A stretch of 64,000 nt of DNA from DATFKA01 sp035268885 (GTDB lineage: Bacteria > Bacteroidota > Bacteroidia > Chitinophagales > Saprospiraceae), in NCBI GenBank assembly GCA_035268885.1, contig DATFKA010000173.1, positions 1 to 64,000 of the forward strand, read 5' to 3'. The position numbers and the translations under genes are program-made. How positions within the stretch are numbered: the stretch's first letter is position 1; every line of letters starts with the position of its first letter. Below, piece by piece: positions 34,909 through 43,968 of the stretch. The notes beneath the pieces are model-generated. The model saw only the letters and a program-made list of their open reading frames with translations. It was not told the origin of the DNA and did no database searches.

Positions 34909-35496
34909 TCAGGGTTTAATGAGACGGTGGTGAATGCGCATAACTTGTTGAATGAGCGATTGGCTACCATCATTGTAGATCAGAAAATCGGAAAGCCGTG
35001 CTTTTTTAGCCTGGGGCCATTGTTTATCTATTCGAGCCCGTACCGCCGCGCGGTTGATCTGATCCCTTTTCCTGACCCGTTCGATGCGCATTTCTTCCGG
35101 CGCAACAACACAAATTATTTTATCCAGCGCCCGATAGCTACCCGCCTCATAAAGCAGCGCGGCTTCTTTTAAGGTATAGGGTGCGTTTTGCTGCTTTTTT
35201 TGCCATTCTTCTCCGTCTTTGGCGACGGCCGGATGGACCAGAGTATTGAGCTGGGATAGTTTATCGGGATCCTGGAAAACGACATTGGCGACATAGGCGC
35301 GGTTCAGTTGACCATCGTCTGTATAAGCCTCCGTACCCAGGAGTGCTTTAATCTCCACTATGAGTTGAGCATCTTCTACCATCAGTACTTTGGCCCGATC
35401 ATCGGCATAATAAATAGGGATTCCCAATTGTTCAAAGATTTTGCATACCGTTGATTTGCCGCTACCGATTCCGCCGGTGATTCCTACCTTTAGCAT
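34909..35496 (-). CDS. coaE: Dephospho-CoA kinase
   Basis: 195 residues. The P-loop is GITGGIGSGKSTV, followed by YYADDRAKVLM and LLYEAGSYRALDKIICVVAPEE. It phosphorylates dephospho-CoA in the last step of CoA synthesis. Its stop abuts the desulfurase stop. Confidence 0.94.
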   Translation of the reverse strand: MLKVGITGGIGSGKSTVCKIFEQLGIPIYYADDRAKVLMVEDAQLIVEIKALLGTEAYTDDGQLNRAYVANVVFQDPDKLSQLNTLVHPAVAKDGEEWQKKQQNAPYTLKEAALLYEAGSYRALDKIICVVAPEEMRIERVRKRDQINRAAVRARIDKQWPQAKKARLSDFLIYNDGSQSLIQQVMRIHHRLIKP

Positions 35497-35541
35497 TGGT
35501 GTGTTCTTTATTTAGGGTTAAAAATGAAATCACTTATCTCC

Positions 35542-35571
35542 TTATTTTTCTTGGCTTAAATTACTATTTTG
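35542..35571 (+). promoter_or_regulatory. Candidate promoter for the nuclease gene
   Basis: TTA (35542-35544), a 20-nt spacer and TATTTTG (35565-35571), the same -7 heptamer as at 10144 and 23923, lie 18 nt before the ATG at 35590, leaving a very short leader. Confidence 0.4.
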
Positions 35572-35589
35572 CCAGCACAATAACACAAC

Positions 35590-36504
35590 ATGGCAAAACT
35601 ACGATCAAATTATACAGGAAAATCCAGAGGCTCGGGAGGTACGGTAGTCCGGGTAGGGATTTTTGCGGCCGTTATTTCGGGCCTGATCTTTGCCTTTAAT
35701 TTTTTTAACGGGGACAAGAGTGCAGAAGCCCTGATTGACGAAAAGACGGTTACCCCTGCGGATCTGGAAGACGATCGCCAATTTTACCTGCCTACTTCCA
35801 CTACGGATCAGATCATTAACCACGATTACTTTAGCCTGTCTTACAGCGAAGCCCACGAACAGGCAGAATGGGTGGCTTACACCTTGACCCGGGAGCGACT
35901 GGATATGCCCTGGCATGAGCGTCCGGACGCATTTAAGTCTGATTTTAAGGTGGCTGGTGGTTCGGCGACCTGGGAGGATTACCTCAACTCTGGTTACGAT
36001 CGCGGTCATCTGGCGCCTGCGGCCGACCTGGCCTTTTCGGCGAAAGCCATTCGAGAATCTTTCTTAATGAGTAATATTAGCCCCCAGGCCCGGGATTTTA
36101 ATACGGGTATCTGGCGAGAATTGGAAGAAAATACCCGCAGCTGGGCAAAAAAATATAAAAAACTCTACGTGGTCACCGGCCCGGTCCTTTCGGAAAATAT
36201 AAAGGGACGTATTGGAGATAATGAGGTGAGTATACCAGCTTATTATTATAAAGTCCTCTTAGATGTCTCCGAACCCGGAAAAAAGGGGATTGCTTTTCTA
36301 TTGCCCAATCAGATTAGTTACGAACCTTTATACGAGTATGCGGTAACGATTGACGAGGTAGAGGAACGAACGGGGATCGATTTTTTTCCGAATTTGATGA
36401 CCCGGCGCCTGGAAGAAAAGATAGAAAGCGAAATTAATCTTGATCTTTGGGAGTTCAGTAAAGCTAAACACAATCTACGGACCGAAAAATGGAACCAACA
36501 GTAA
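35590..36504 (+). CDS. Membrane-anchored DNA/RNA non-specific endonuclease
   Basis: 304 residues. An N-terminal basic stretch and one membrane segment (about residues 20-38) place the nuclease domain outside the cytoplasmic membrane. The domain is of the NucA/EndoG beta-beta-alpha-metal type, with the active-site DRGH in SGYDRGHLAPAADLAFS and MSNISPQARDFNTGIWRELE. It would degrade nucleic acids in the periplasm, for nutrition or biofilm DNA turnover (inference). Confidence 0.9.
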   Translation: MAKLRSNYTGKSRGSGGTVVRVGIFAAVISGLIFAFNFFNGDKSAEALIDEKTVTPADLEDDRQFYLPTSTTDQIINHDYFSLSYSEAHEQAEWVAYTLTRERLDMPWHERPDAFKSDFKVAGGSATWEDYLNSGYDRGHLAPAADLAFSAKAIRESFLMSNISPQARDFNTGIWRELEENTRSWAKKYKKLYVVTGPVLSENIKGRIGDNEVSIPAYYYKVLLDVSEPGKKGIAFLLPNQISYEPLYEYAVTIDEVEERTGIDFFPNLMTRRLEEKIESEINLDLWEFSKAKHNLRTEKWNQQ

Positions 36505-36568
36505 AAGATGATACGGAACTGAAATTGCGCTCCAGTCTTGAATCAACACTATAAAACAAAGTACTAAT

Positions 36569-38119
36569 ATGCAAGATAAAGCAAAATTCGTCGAAGAAAT
36601 AGAAAAAGGATATACCTTCAAAGGACCGAGTATAACGTTCGGTGGGGCGATGCTGGATGGGGAAAATCAAACCGGAACGATGGTTCGCGTGCCCCTGGAG
36701 ACGCTCAATCGCCACGGCTTAATCTCGGGATCTACGGGTACCGGTAAAACCAAAAGTTTGCAGGTAATGGCGGAGCAGCTGTCTGAGCAAGGCGTGCCCG
36801 TTTTGTTAATGGATATGAAGGGAGACTTAAGTGGCATAGCAGCCCCCAGCCCGGGCCATCCTAAAATCGACGAGCGCCACGCGGCGATTGGCCTGCCTTT
36901 TGAAGCGGGCACCAGTCCGGTTGAATTCCTTACGCTATCTGATGAAAAAGGCCTGCGTTTGCGAGCCACGGTAACCGAATTCGGCCCGGTCCTTTTCTCT
37001 CGCTTACTGGACCTTAACGAAACGCAATCGGGAATCATGGCTGTTGTATTCAAGTATTGCGATGACCATGATATTCCACTGATTGATCTGAATGATATTC
37101 GGAAGACCCTGCAGTATTTTACGAATGAAGGGAAGGAAGCCATTCAGGATACTTACGGTCGGGTTTCTACGGTTTCGGTAGGGGCGATCTTGCGGAAGTT
37201 GATCGAGTTGGAGCAGCAGGGAGCAGACCTGTTTTTCGGAGAGCGCTCTTTCGATGTCGACGATTTGGTGCGGGTAGATGAAGAGGGTAGAGGAGTGATC
37301 TCCATTTTGCGTTTAACGGATATCCAGGACCGACCAAAACTGTTTTCGACCTTTATGCTACAGATGTTAGCAGAGATTTATAGTACCTTTCCGGAGGAGG
37401 GCGATCTGGAGCGTCCCAAGTTGGTCATGTTTATTGACGAGGCGCATCTGGTTTTTGAGGAAGCCAGTGATAGCCTGCTGGACCAATTAGAGGCCATTAT
37501 TAAGTTGATTCGTTCCAAGGCGGTTGGTATTTATTTTGTTACGCAAAACCCAGTGGATGTTCCCGACGCCGTTCTGGGGCAGTTGGGGTTAAAAATACAG
37601 CATGCCTTGCGGGCCTTTACGGCAAAAGATCGAAAAGCCATCCGCCTGGCCGCTCAGAATTTTCCCGAATCTGATTATTACGAAGTCGATGAGTTATTGA
37701 CCCAGCTGGGTATTGGCGAGGCCCTTATCACAGTACTGAACGAAAAAGGCATACCTACGCCTCTGGTACATACCATGATGCGGGCGCCAAAATCCAGGAT
37801 GGACATTTTAACGGGTCAGGAAATTAATCACCTCATTGGTCAATCGCGGCTTGCGCAAAAGTATAATAAGGATATTGATCGCGAAAGTGCCTATGAAATA
37901 CTGCAGGCTAAGATTGATGCGGCCCGCGAAGCCGAGAAACAAGCCGAGCTGCAAGAGCAGCGCGAAAAAGCCTCACGCAGCACCAGCCGCCGTCGCGAAA
38001 AAACGGTGATTGAGCAAATTATGGATAGTCCGACGACCCGGCAGATTGGCCGGACCGTAGCGAGGGAGTTAACCCGTGGTATGCTTTCGGTACTGGGCGT
38101 GAAAAAACGCCGCAGATGA
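36569..38119 (+). CDS. HerA-like ATPase, DUF853 (YjgR) family
   Basis: 516 residues. Walker A GSTGTGKT (54-61) is followed by LLMDMKGDLSGIA, typical of DUF853, and Walker B FIDEAHLVFEEA. Later the sensor-like YFVTQNPVDVPDAVLGQLGLKIQHALRAFT is conserved. The C-terminal 90 residues are charged and coiled-coil-like. Family members are related to HerA/FtsK-type DNA pumps, but their cellular job is unsettled. Confidence 0.9.
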   Translation: MQDKAKFVEEIEKGYTFKGPSITFGGAMLDGENQTGTMVRVPLETLNRHGLISGSTGTGKTKSLQVMAEQLSEQGVPVLLMDMKGDLSGIAAPSPGHPKIDERHAAIGLPFEAGTSPVEFLTLSDEKGLRLRATVTEFGPVLFSRLLDLNETQSGIMAVVFKYCDDHDIPLIDLNDIRKTLQYFTNEGKEAIQDTYGRVSTVSVGAILRKLIELEQQGADLFFGERSFDVDDLVRVDEEGRGVISILRLTDIQDRPKLFSTFMLQMLAEIYSTFPEEGDLERPKLVMFIDEAHLVFEEASDSLLDQLEAIIKLIRSKAVGIYFVTQNPVDVPDAVLGQLGLKIQHALRAFTAKDRKAIRLAAQNFPESDYYEVDELLTQLGIGEALITVLNEKGIPTPLVHTMMRAPKSRMDILTGQEINHLIGQSRLAQKYNKDIDRESAYEILQAKIDAAREAEKQAELQEQREKASRSTSRRREKTVIEQIMDSPTTRQIGRTVARELTRGMLSVLGVKKRRR

Positions 38120-38129
38120 GGCGGGATGG

Positions 38130-38693
38130 TTAGTGTTCTTCATTTTCGTGCTTAATCATCATCTGTTTGGGCACGAAACTTTTCTTATAAGTAGACCACG
38201 GGGTGGTACGGTGGCGGTCTTCACCAAAATAGGTGATCATTTGCATGAATTGAACCGGCGATTTATAGCCGGAAATGGTTTGGATAATATCGGTTCGTTC
38301 ATCCATAAAGACAATGGCAGGGTAGCTGAGTCTACCTTTCAGTAGCCGGGCAGCTAACTCGTGGTGACCTGTATTTCCCGATGTGGTAAATCTATAAACC
38401 TGACCGTCAAATTTCACCGCTTCTTTTTGATGGGCATCAAAGCGGACGGGGTAGAAATTCTCATTGATATATTCGGCAATGTATTCATCCTGGAAGGTGT
38501 TTTCTTCCATCTTTTTACACCAAACACACCAGTCTGTATAGACCTCAACCATTATTTTTTTAGGCCTTTGCTCGGCTGCCTCCATCGCCTCTTCGAGGCC
38601 CATCCATTGGATGGTATCTTGTGCCAGTACCGTAGTAAATAGCCCTGAGACCATAAATAGCAAAAAGACAATAGTTTGTTTTTTAATCGACAT
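38130..38693 (-). CDS. Exported thioredoxin-fold protein
   Basis: 187 residues from the ATG at 38693. An ATG 24 nt further upstream is in frame, but only the internal one puts the signal peptide MSIKKQTIVFLLFMVSGLFTTVLA at the N-terminus. The redox motif is WCVWCKKM, preceded by IMVEVYTD. Such proteins reduce or oxidise disulfides in the periplasm. It converges on the HerA-like gene with 10 nt between stops. Confidence 0.88.
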   Translation of the reverse strand: MSIKKQTIVFLLFMVSGLFTTVLAQDTIQWMGLEEAMEAAEQRPKKIMVEVYTDWCVWCKKMEENTFQDEYIAEYINENFYPVRFDAHQKEAVKFDGQVYRFTTSGNTGHHELAARLLKGRLSYPAIVFMDERTDIIQTISGYKSPVQFMQMITYFGEDRHRTTPWSTYKKSFVPKQMMIKHENEEH

Positions 38694-38802
38694 AGTATGT
38701 TTTAATTGTTCTTCCAAGTAACAAAAATTCCTATTGTAGCATGATGATTTAGTCGTACTTTAAAGGAAGTTTAACGAAAAACAAGGCAGCAGTTTGGAAG
38801 TC

Positions 38803-39840
38803 TTAACGATTCTCGTACAGTTCCAATTTATCATTGCCGATGGCAAAGGTAGCTTTGGGAGGTAAATCTAATTTGGGCGCAGGAATACCTTTGTCAATCC
38901 ACTTGGCCGTTTTAAAAACTCTTGCTTCATCCCAAAGATTGGCCTCAATAAAACTCTCCAGGGTCATGGCGCCTCCTTCAATCAGTAAGGAAGTAATATT
39001 TTGTTGGGCTAATTTAGAGACAATTTGCTGGGTTAATTCTTCTCTGAAATCTATCTGGATATATTGAACAGAGGGTATAGACTGATCTTCCGCTTCTTTT
39101 CGCGTAAAAATGATAGTTTTAGATCTTTGGTCAAAAAGCCTGGCTGATTTGGGCAATGCCAGTTCCCGATCGAGTACAACGCGAATGGGAGAACGACCAA
39201 AATAAAGTCGATTGGTGAGGCTGGGATCGTCGGTAATGGCCGTATTAGTACCCACCAGTATGGCGTCCGTTTCCATGCGCCAACGGTGTACGAGACGCTT
39301 GCTGTAATTATTGCTCAACCAGAGTTGGCGAGCGGGGAGGGGAGCAAAAAGCTGATTTTGGGAAGTAGCGTATTTCAGAATGATATAAGGCCGCTGCTCC
39401 CTAACAAAAGTATTCCGTGCTGCGGCCAAATATTCTCCTTCCGCTTCTAACAGTCCAGTGCTTACCTGAATACCAGCCTCCCGGAGTTGTTGTACGCCTT
39501 TGCCCCGAACTGCCTCCGTTTGATCGAGGGCAGAAATAACTACTTTGGGGATTTTACTACTGATGATTAGATCTGTACAGGGAGGGGTATTACCTTGAAT
39601 ACAGCAAGGCTCCAGACTAACGTAAAGAGTAGATGCTGCTATGTATTGCTGGTCTTCGGCCTCAACGCTATTAATAGCATTTACTTCGGCGTGGGCCGTT
39701 CCGTATTCCCGATGAAAGCCTTCGCCAATAATGCGTCCTTCGTGCACCAGTACGGCGCCCACCATTGGATTTGGACTGACTTGACCTGATCCCTGACGAG
39801 CCAGATCAAAACATCTACGCACAAAATGTTCTTCCCTCAT
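38803..39840 (-). CDS. ribD: Bifunctional riboflavin deaminase/reductase RibD
   Basis: 345 residues. The N-terminal deaminase has SPNPMVGAVLV, the zinc motifs TAHAEVNAI and SLEPCCIQGNTPPCTD; the C-terminal reductase starts around residue 150 (PYIILKYATSQ) and includes AILVGTNTAITDDPSLTNR and SLLIEGGAMTLESFIE. It carries out two steps of riboflavin synthesis. No other rib gene and no FMN riboswitch are seen nearby. Confidence 0.93.
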   Translation of the reverse strand: MREEHFVRRCFDLARQGSGQVSPNPMVGAVLVHEGRIIGEGFHREYGTAHAEVNAINSVEAEDQQYIAASTLYVSLEPCCIQGNTPPCTDLIISSKIPKVVISALDQTEAVRGKGVQQLREAGIQVSTGLLEAEGEYLAAARNTFVREQRPYIILKYATSQNQLFAPLPARQLWLSNNYSKRLVHRWRMETDAILVGTNTAITDDPSLTNRLYFGRSPIRVVLDRELALPKSARLFDQRSKTIIFTRKEAEDQSIPSVQYIQIDFREELTQQIVSKLAQQNITSLLIEGGAMTLESFIEANLWDEARVFKTAKWIDKGIPAPKLDLPPKATFAIGNDKLELYENR

Positions 39841-40078
39841 ATTTTTGAATTTATTACGGTTACTTGTCTGAAAATAAGCCCACGGCTCACCAAAGCCAGC
39901 GTTTTTGTTTAGAATTACTTACATTTAAATGAGAATTTCTTCAACAAGAAGCTACTCATTAACACCAACCTGATTTTTTAGTCACTAACACAAAGTGATT
40001 AGGATTCCCTGATGACGGGGCGGGCCTATCATCCGCTTCCTTAAGTCTGAATTTTATTATCAAACCAAAAGAAAAACT

Positions 40079-40630
40079 GTGCTGTATAAAGTTAAACTAA
40101 AGAACGCGGACGAATCAGTATTACTAGATGATCAGGTATTTGAATACCTCACTAACGAGCCCTACCTGAAAAAAGTTGATTTCATCAATAATCTCCGGCG
40201 CCATTCTAGTGGCTGCGCTGTTTTTCAGAAAACCTGGAAAAAAGCAGACGAAAGTTACAAAACCGAAACGATTTATCTGCATAAATTGGTGGCGGAAAAG
40301 TTTTTATCCGATACCAAAACGGGGAAAAGTAACCTGGTCGGAGCCAAAAATGGAAACAAGCTGGACTGTCGACTGGAAAACCTGGTTTACCGCTCCCGTT
40401 CCGTGGCTTCCCGTAAGCGCCGCTCATCGAGTAAGATTGGTTATACCGGTGTGTATAAGGAAAATAATCGCTACCGGGCTGTCATTTCTGTCGATCGCAA
40501 ATCCGTACATATTGGTATGTACGCAACGGCCGAAGAAGCCGCTCTCGCTTATAATAAAATGTCTCGTAAGTTATACGGCGATAATGGTAAAATTAATGTT
40601 CTTAAGAAGAGGAAGGGGAGGCAGGTTTAG
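40079..40630 (+). CDS. AP2-domain protein with degenerate HNH-like region
   Basis: 183 residues from GTG 40079; the frame has no usable ATG. The middle (YLHKLVAEKFL...VGAKNGNKLDCRLENLVYRS) resembles the HNH module of homing endonucleases, but the usual NH-(I/R)-DGN is VGAKNGN, so the catalytic histidine is missing. Residues about 118-172 form an AP2 DNA-binding domain (GYTGVYKENNRYRAVI, HIGMYATAEEAALAYNK, YGDNGKINVL). It may be a DNA-binding relic of a mobile endonuclease, or a regulator. It overlaps mnmD by 29 bp tail to tail. Confidence 0.75.
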   Translation: MLYKVKLKNADESVLLDDQVFEYLTNEPYLKKVDFINNLRRHSSGCAVFQKTWKKADESYKTETIYLHKLVAEKFLSDTKTGKSNLVGAKNGNKLDCRLENLVYRSRSVASRKRRSSSKIGYTGVYKENNRYRAVISVDRKSVHIGMYATAEEAALAYNKMSRKLYGDNGKINVLKKRKGRQV

Positions 40631-41297
40631 CTCCTCTGGTCATTTCTCTTTTACCCGGAGGCCCGGGTAGAGTGTCCACCCTAAACCCAATGGCTTTCAA
40701 GGTTCTTTTAACCACCCCTTTTGCACAATAGGTAACCAGGTATCCACTGGGGCGAAGCGCTTTATAGGCCTTGCTTAATAGAGGAGCCTCCCAAAGCTCT
40801 GCTTGTGCATTGGGGGCGAATGCATCAAAAAAGATGATATCAAATTCCGAATCATAAGTCATGTCTTCGAATGGCATGTTCACCTTTCGAAAAGTGAAAT
40901 GCTGGCTCATTTCGTGAGTCTCTCCCCATTCCAGGGTGTGTAGTTGCCTGAAAAATTGGGCTTCCATACCCGTTTCTTGTGGATAGTTCAATTGATCAAC
41001 GAAATCGAGGGATACCGGATAAGCTTCCATACCTTCATAATGAATCGGGCGGCCCAGTTCTTCAGCCATCTGATAACTAAGCAGGGCATTGAGTCCAGTA
41101 CCAAAACCAAATTCGAGTATCCGTAATGGCCGATCGTCCAGAAGCATTCTGGCTTTCAAACCGGCATTAATGAAAACGTGACGAGATTCCTGGACCGCAC
41201 CGTATTTGCTGTGGTAGCTTACCCCAAATTGGTGGGAGAGCAAAGAATGCGATCCATCCTGGGTCTCGATTAATTCATTTTTTGCTTCGTCAGGCAT
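40602..41297 (-). CDS. mnmD: tRNA 5-methylaminomethyl-2-thiouridine methyltransferase, MnmD type
   Basis: 231 residues, a stand-alone version of the methyltransferase half of MnmC. SAM-binding ILEFGFGTGLNALLS, FDIIFFDAFAPNAQAELW and the closing GPPGKREMTRGAK are characteristic. It completes mnm5s2U at the wobble base of tRNAs. It starts 3 nt after a tiny lipoprotein gene on the same strand. Confidence 0.92.
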   Translation of the reverse strand: MPDEAKNELIETQDGSHSLLSHQFGVSYHSKYGAVQESRHVFINAGLKARMLLDDRPLRILEFGFGTGLNALLSYQMAEELGRPIHYEGMEAYPVSLDFVDQLNYPQETGMEAQFFRQLHTLEWGETHEMSQHFTFRKVNMPFEDMTYDSEFDIIFFDAFAPNAQAELWEAPLLSKAYKALRPSGYLVTYCAKGVVKRTLKAIGFRVDTLPGPPGKREMTRGAKPASPSSS

Positions 41298-41300
41298 GAC

Positions 41301-41450
41301 CTACACTAAATACTGGACCCACTGAATGACAATATTGCTAATGTCGTCAATCGAGAAGTTGGTTGGACAGCCATAACCCCGGTTACAGGAAGAAATGGCA
41401 AAAACGGCTAAGATCAGCAGCAGTGTTTGTAGGCGATTATTCTTTTTCAT
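41301..41450 (-). CDS. Small lipoprotein, 49 residues
   Basis: The frame from 41450 begins MKKNNRLQTLLLILAVFAIS, then SCNRGYGCPTNFSID and ends IVIQWVQYLV. The signal and lipobox (AISSC, cysteine 22) make a lipoprotein with a mature part of 28 residues. The -7 box TACCTTTG on this strand is 64 nt upstream. It leads a two-gene transcript with mnmD (3-nt gap). Function unknown. Confidence 0.75.
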   Translation of the reverse strand: MKKNNRLQTLLLILAVFAISSCNRGYGCPTNFSIDDISNIVIQWVQYLV

Positions 41451-41513
41451 TGGATTAATATTTTAATTTGGATATTTACGTTTCAAAAACGCGATGGATT
41501 TTTCTTTATTACC

Positions 41514-41521
41514 CAAAGGTA
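41514..41521 (-). promoter_or_regulatory. Candidate -7 box for the small lipoprotein and mnmD
   Basis: The minus strand reads TACCTTTG, an exact TAnnTTTG match; it faces away from the prmC box 10 nt to the right. Confidence 0.4.
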
Positions 41522-41531
41522 GGGAAATCGT

Positions 41532-41539
41532 TAATTTTG
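41532..41539 (+). promoter_or_regulatory. Candidate -7 box for prmC
   Basis: TAATTTTG matches TAnnTTTG exactly but lies only 10 nt before the ATG at 41550, so the mRNA would be nearly leaderless if this box is used. Confidence 0.35.
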
Positions 41540-41549
41540 ACCATAAAGA

Positions 41550-42401
41550 ATGACAGAAACCTTTATAAAAGAGCAGATAAACGCCTTATCCGGGCGGTAT
41601 GACGAGCGCGAAGCACAAAATATCCTGCGGATATTACTGGAAGACTGTTTTGACCTCCGCTGGAAGCATCGGGCTAAGTGCGTGCTCAATAAATCGGAAA
41701 GCGCTTTTTTAGCACAAGCCATCACCGCGCTCAGGCAGGGTAAGCCAGTACAATACATTACTGGAAAAGCCCACTTTTTTGGGTATATATTTGAAGTGAA
41801 TCCTTCCGTTTTGATTCCTCGTCCGGAAACGGAGGAATTAGTGATGTATGCCTTGCGATTATCAAAATTGATCAATCACCGACCAATTGAAGTGCTGGAT
41901 GTAGGTACCGGCTCGGCCTGTATTCCGATAAGTTTAAAAAAAGAACGACCCGCCTGGCAAGTATCAGCCCTAGATGTCAGTCCGGAAGCCCTGGCCGTAG
42001 CGGATCGGAATGCCCAACGACTGGGAGCGGAAATCAGCCTCCTAAACATGGATTTTCGGGAAAGGCAGAATTGGAGCTCCTTAGGCACTTATGATCTTTT
42101 ACTAAGTAACCCTCCCTATATTCCACAGGCTGAAAAGGATTTGGTAGGACACAATGTACTGGGGCAGGAGCCGGATCTGGCGCTATTTGTGGAGGATGAG
42201 GACCCCCTACTGTTTTACCGTTTGTTAGCCGAATTTGGACAGCAACATCTACGGGCCCAGGGGCATATTCTGGTAGAAACCAATCAATATAATGCTTCCC
42301 AGGTAGCACAACTGTTTGCAGCGGCCGATTATAAAGGAGTAGAATTATTGCAGGATTTGATGGGCGAAGATCGAATGGTGCGCGCTATAAAAGCGAAGTA
42401 A
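41550..42401 (+). CDS. prmC: Release factor glutamine methyltransferase
   Basis: 283 residues. An N-terminal helical domain (LRQGKPVQYITGKAHFFG, then PSVLIPRPETEELV) precedes the SAM domain with VLDVGTGSACIPISL and the catalytic NPPYIP. It methylates the GGQ glutamine of release factors. Its end overlaps mqnB by 17 bp tail to tail. Confidence 0.95.
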   Translation: MTETFIKEQINALSGRYDEREAQNILRILLEDCFDLRWKHRAKCVLNKSESAFLAQAITALRQGKPVQYITGKAHFFGYIFEVNPSVLIPRPETEELVMYALRLSKLINHRPIEVLDVGTGSACIPISLKKERPAWQVSALDVSPEALAVADRNAQRLGAEISLLNMDFRERQNWSSLGTYDLLLSNPPYIPQAEKDLVGHNVLGQEPDLALFVEDEDPLLFYRLLAEFGQQHLRAQGHILVETNQYNASQVAQLFAAADYKGVELLQDLMGEDRMVRAIKAK

Positions 42402-43059
42402 TAATCGGTACCAGCACTTCATTTAATTTTTCGATAGCCAGACCAATCTCCCAGGCGTCGCGGTTGCGAGGTTCCACGTAGTTAGATACAGATCTGATCT
42501 GCAGGCATTTACTACGTTTTTGTTGGGCCACGTAAAATACACCCGCCCCTTCCATCGATTCCAGATCAACGGCGTATTTTTTTTGGATGCGCTCAATAGA
42601 GGGCTGCGCGCCGTGTACCCGATTAACCGTAATGGCATTGACTTTAGGTAAAAAATCAAAATCTTTGGCTTCTTTATTCACCAGGCGCCCCTCCTGAAAG
42701 GGAAAGGCATTGCGCTCCGTCAATTCAATATCAAAGAGATCCTGGAAGTCCTGGTTGGCTAACTCGATACCCAGGTCACCAAAGCGATCTTCCACCACCT
42801 GTACCACCGTGCCCAGGGGAATATTCCTGCGGAAACTGCCGGCTATTCCGGCATTAATAATCAAATCGTAACTTTTTACCGACAGGTGATCCGTCAGACG
42901 AAACACCGTGGCTGGTAATCCTACTCCCGTGATCAGGATGTCCAGTCCGCTGGGCCCCTTCTGGAAACGATTGGGCTGGAATTCAATCAGGTTTTGTTTT
43001 AAAACCTGAATAGTTGGGTTAATTTCAAAAGGCGTTGCAGCAACTAAAAGTATTTTCAT
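42385..43059 (-). CDS. mqnB: Futalosine hydrolase
   Basis: 224 residues of the nucleoside phosphorylase fold. MKILLVAATPFEI, TGVGLPATVF, INAGIAGSF and VDLESMEGAGVFYVA are typical of MqnB. It cleaves futalosine in the alternative menaquinone pathway, so the organism probably makes menaquinone by that route. It is 2 nt downstream of the outer-membrane protein gene. Confidence 0.9.
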   Translation of the reverse strand: MKILLVAATPFEINPTIQVLKQNLIEFQPNRFQKGPSGLDILITGVGLPATVFRLTDHLSVKSYDLIINAGIAGSFRRNIPLGTVVQVVEDRFGDLGIELANQDFQDLFDIELTERNAFPFQEGRLVNKEAKDFDFLPKVNAITVNRVHGAQPSIERIQKKYAVDLESMEGAGVFYVAQQKRSKCLQIRSVSNYVEPRNRDAWEIGLAIEKLNEVLVPIITSLL

Positions 43060-43061
43060 AT

Positions 43062-43886
43062 TTATTTTATGCTCTTTTCAATACCTGTGTAACGTAAGGA
43101 AAAACTGGGACTAAAGCCAAGAAACTCGTGGCGACTGGCCGCAATATCGATAGCCCAGTCCGGCAATATTTTAATGCCCAGACCAAAAGAAAGGCGGGTA
43201 GGAGCAGTACCTACACCCAGACGCAGGGAAAATGTATCCTCGATCTGATAATCAACTCCGGCTTTGAATTGTGCAGGAAAATCAATGTCCTTATACACCT
43301 CCGCTACTAAATCCAGGTCTTCGGAGGCTTGATAGACCAGGCCAATTTGCAGCGAAGAAAAAGTGGGCTCTCTCTCACTTACCCTGGCTCGGATGGGATT
43401 GTACAGGTAGGCACCAGCCTGCAAAGTCGGACTCAAGTTCGCCTGTAGTCCCAGGGCAAAGGTCAAAAAGCCTTTGTTGCCATATTCGGAGATGTTTTGG
43501 TTCCAGTAAATCATTTCTGCGCCCAGGCTAAGCTGGCTATTTAGTGGCCGACTATAGGCCAGGCTAAATTGTAATTCGCGATAAGCATCAAAACCAAAAG
43601 TAGCGGCTTTCAGACCCAAGGTACTACTTCCAAGGGGACTGGCCAGACCAAAACCAGCGCCTTGTAATTCGGAAAGGGCAAAGGGAGATTCCATCACGGC
43701 AATTCCCTGTAATGAAGTGATTTGGCTGAGCCCGGCGGTGTTCCCGTACAGCGAAAAAATACCCTCGTTCATTACGGTACTGCCGGCCATTGCCTGACTG
43801 CGGGCATCTGACAGATGGTGTATACCCGATTGTGCATCAAGGTGAGTAAGGATAAATAAGAAGAAGAGCAGTAGTACGCATCGCAT
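43062..43886 (-). CDS. Outer-membrane beta-barrel protein, PorV/PorQ-like
   Basis: 274 residues from ATG 43886. A longer frame to 43976 was rejected because MRCVLLLFFLFILTHLDAQ at 43886 is a clean signal peptide. The mature start (DARSQAMAGSTVMNEGIFSLYGNTAGL) is the signature of the FadL-like PorV/PorQ/UPF0164 group, and alternating strands end in FSPSFSLRYTG. Relatives take part in T9SS or transport; with a T9SS cargo in this window a T9SS link is possible but unproven. Confidence 0.8.
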   Translation of the reverse strand: MRCVLLLFFLFILTHLDAQSGIHHLSDARSQAMAGSTVMNEGIFSLYGNTAGLSQITSLQGIAVMESPFALSELQGAGFGLASPLGSSTLGLKAATFGFDAYRELQFSLAYSRPLNSQLSLGAEMIYWNQNISEYGNKGFLTFALGLQANLSPTLQAGAYLYNPIRARVSEREPTFSSLQIGLVYQASEDLDLVAEVYKDIDFPAQFKAGVDYQIEDTFSLRLGVGTAPTRLSFGLGIKILPDWAIDIAASRHEFLGFSPSFSLRYTGIEKSIK

Positions 43887-43906
43887 ATTGGCTAGATTGA
43901 CCAGGC

Positions 43907-43914
43907 CAAATATA
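43907..43914 (-). promoter_or_regulatory. Candidate -7 box for the PorV-like gene and mqnB
   Basis: The minus strand reads TATATTTG, an exact TAnnTTTG match 21 nt from the chosen start at 43886. It supports that start, since the longer frame would begin upstream of the promoter. Confidence 0.45.
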
Positions 43915-43937
43915 GTGATTCTAGCGTGATTTATAGC

Positions 43938-43968
43938 TTGTTTAGGAGCAATTAATTGCTTACTTTTG
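43938..43968 (+). promoter_or_regulatory. Candidate promoter for lipB
   Basis: TTG (43938-43940), a 20-nt spacer and TACTTTTG (43961-43968) form the best consensus promoter of the window, 51 nt before the lipB ATG. Confidence 0.6.
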
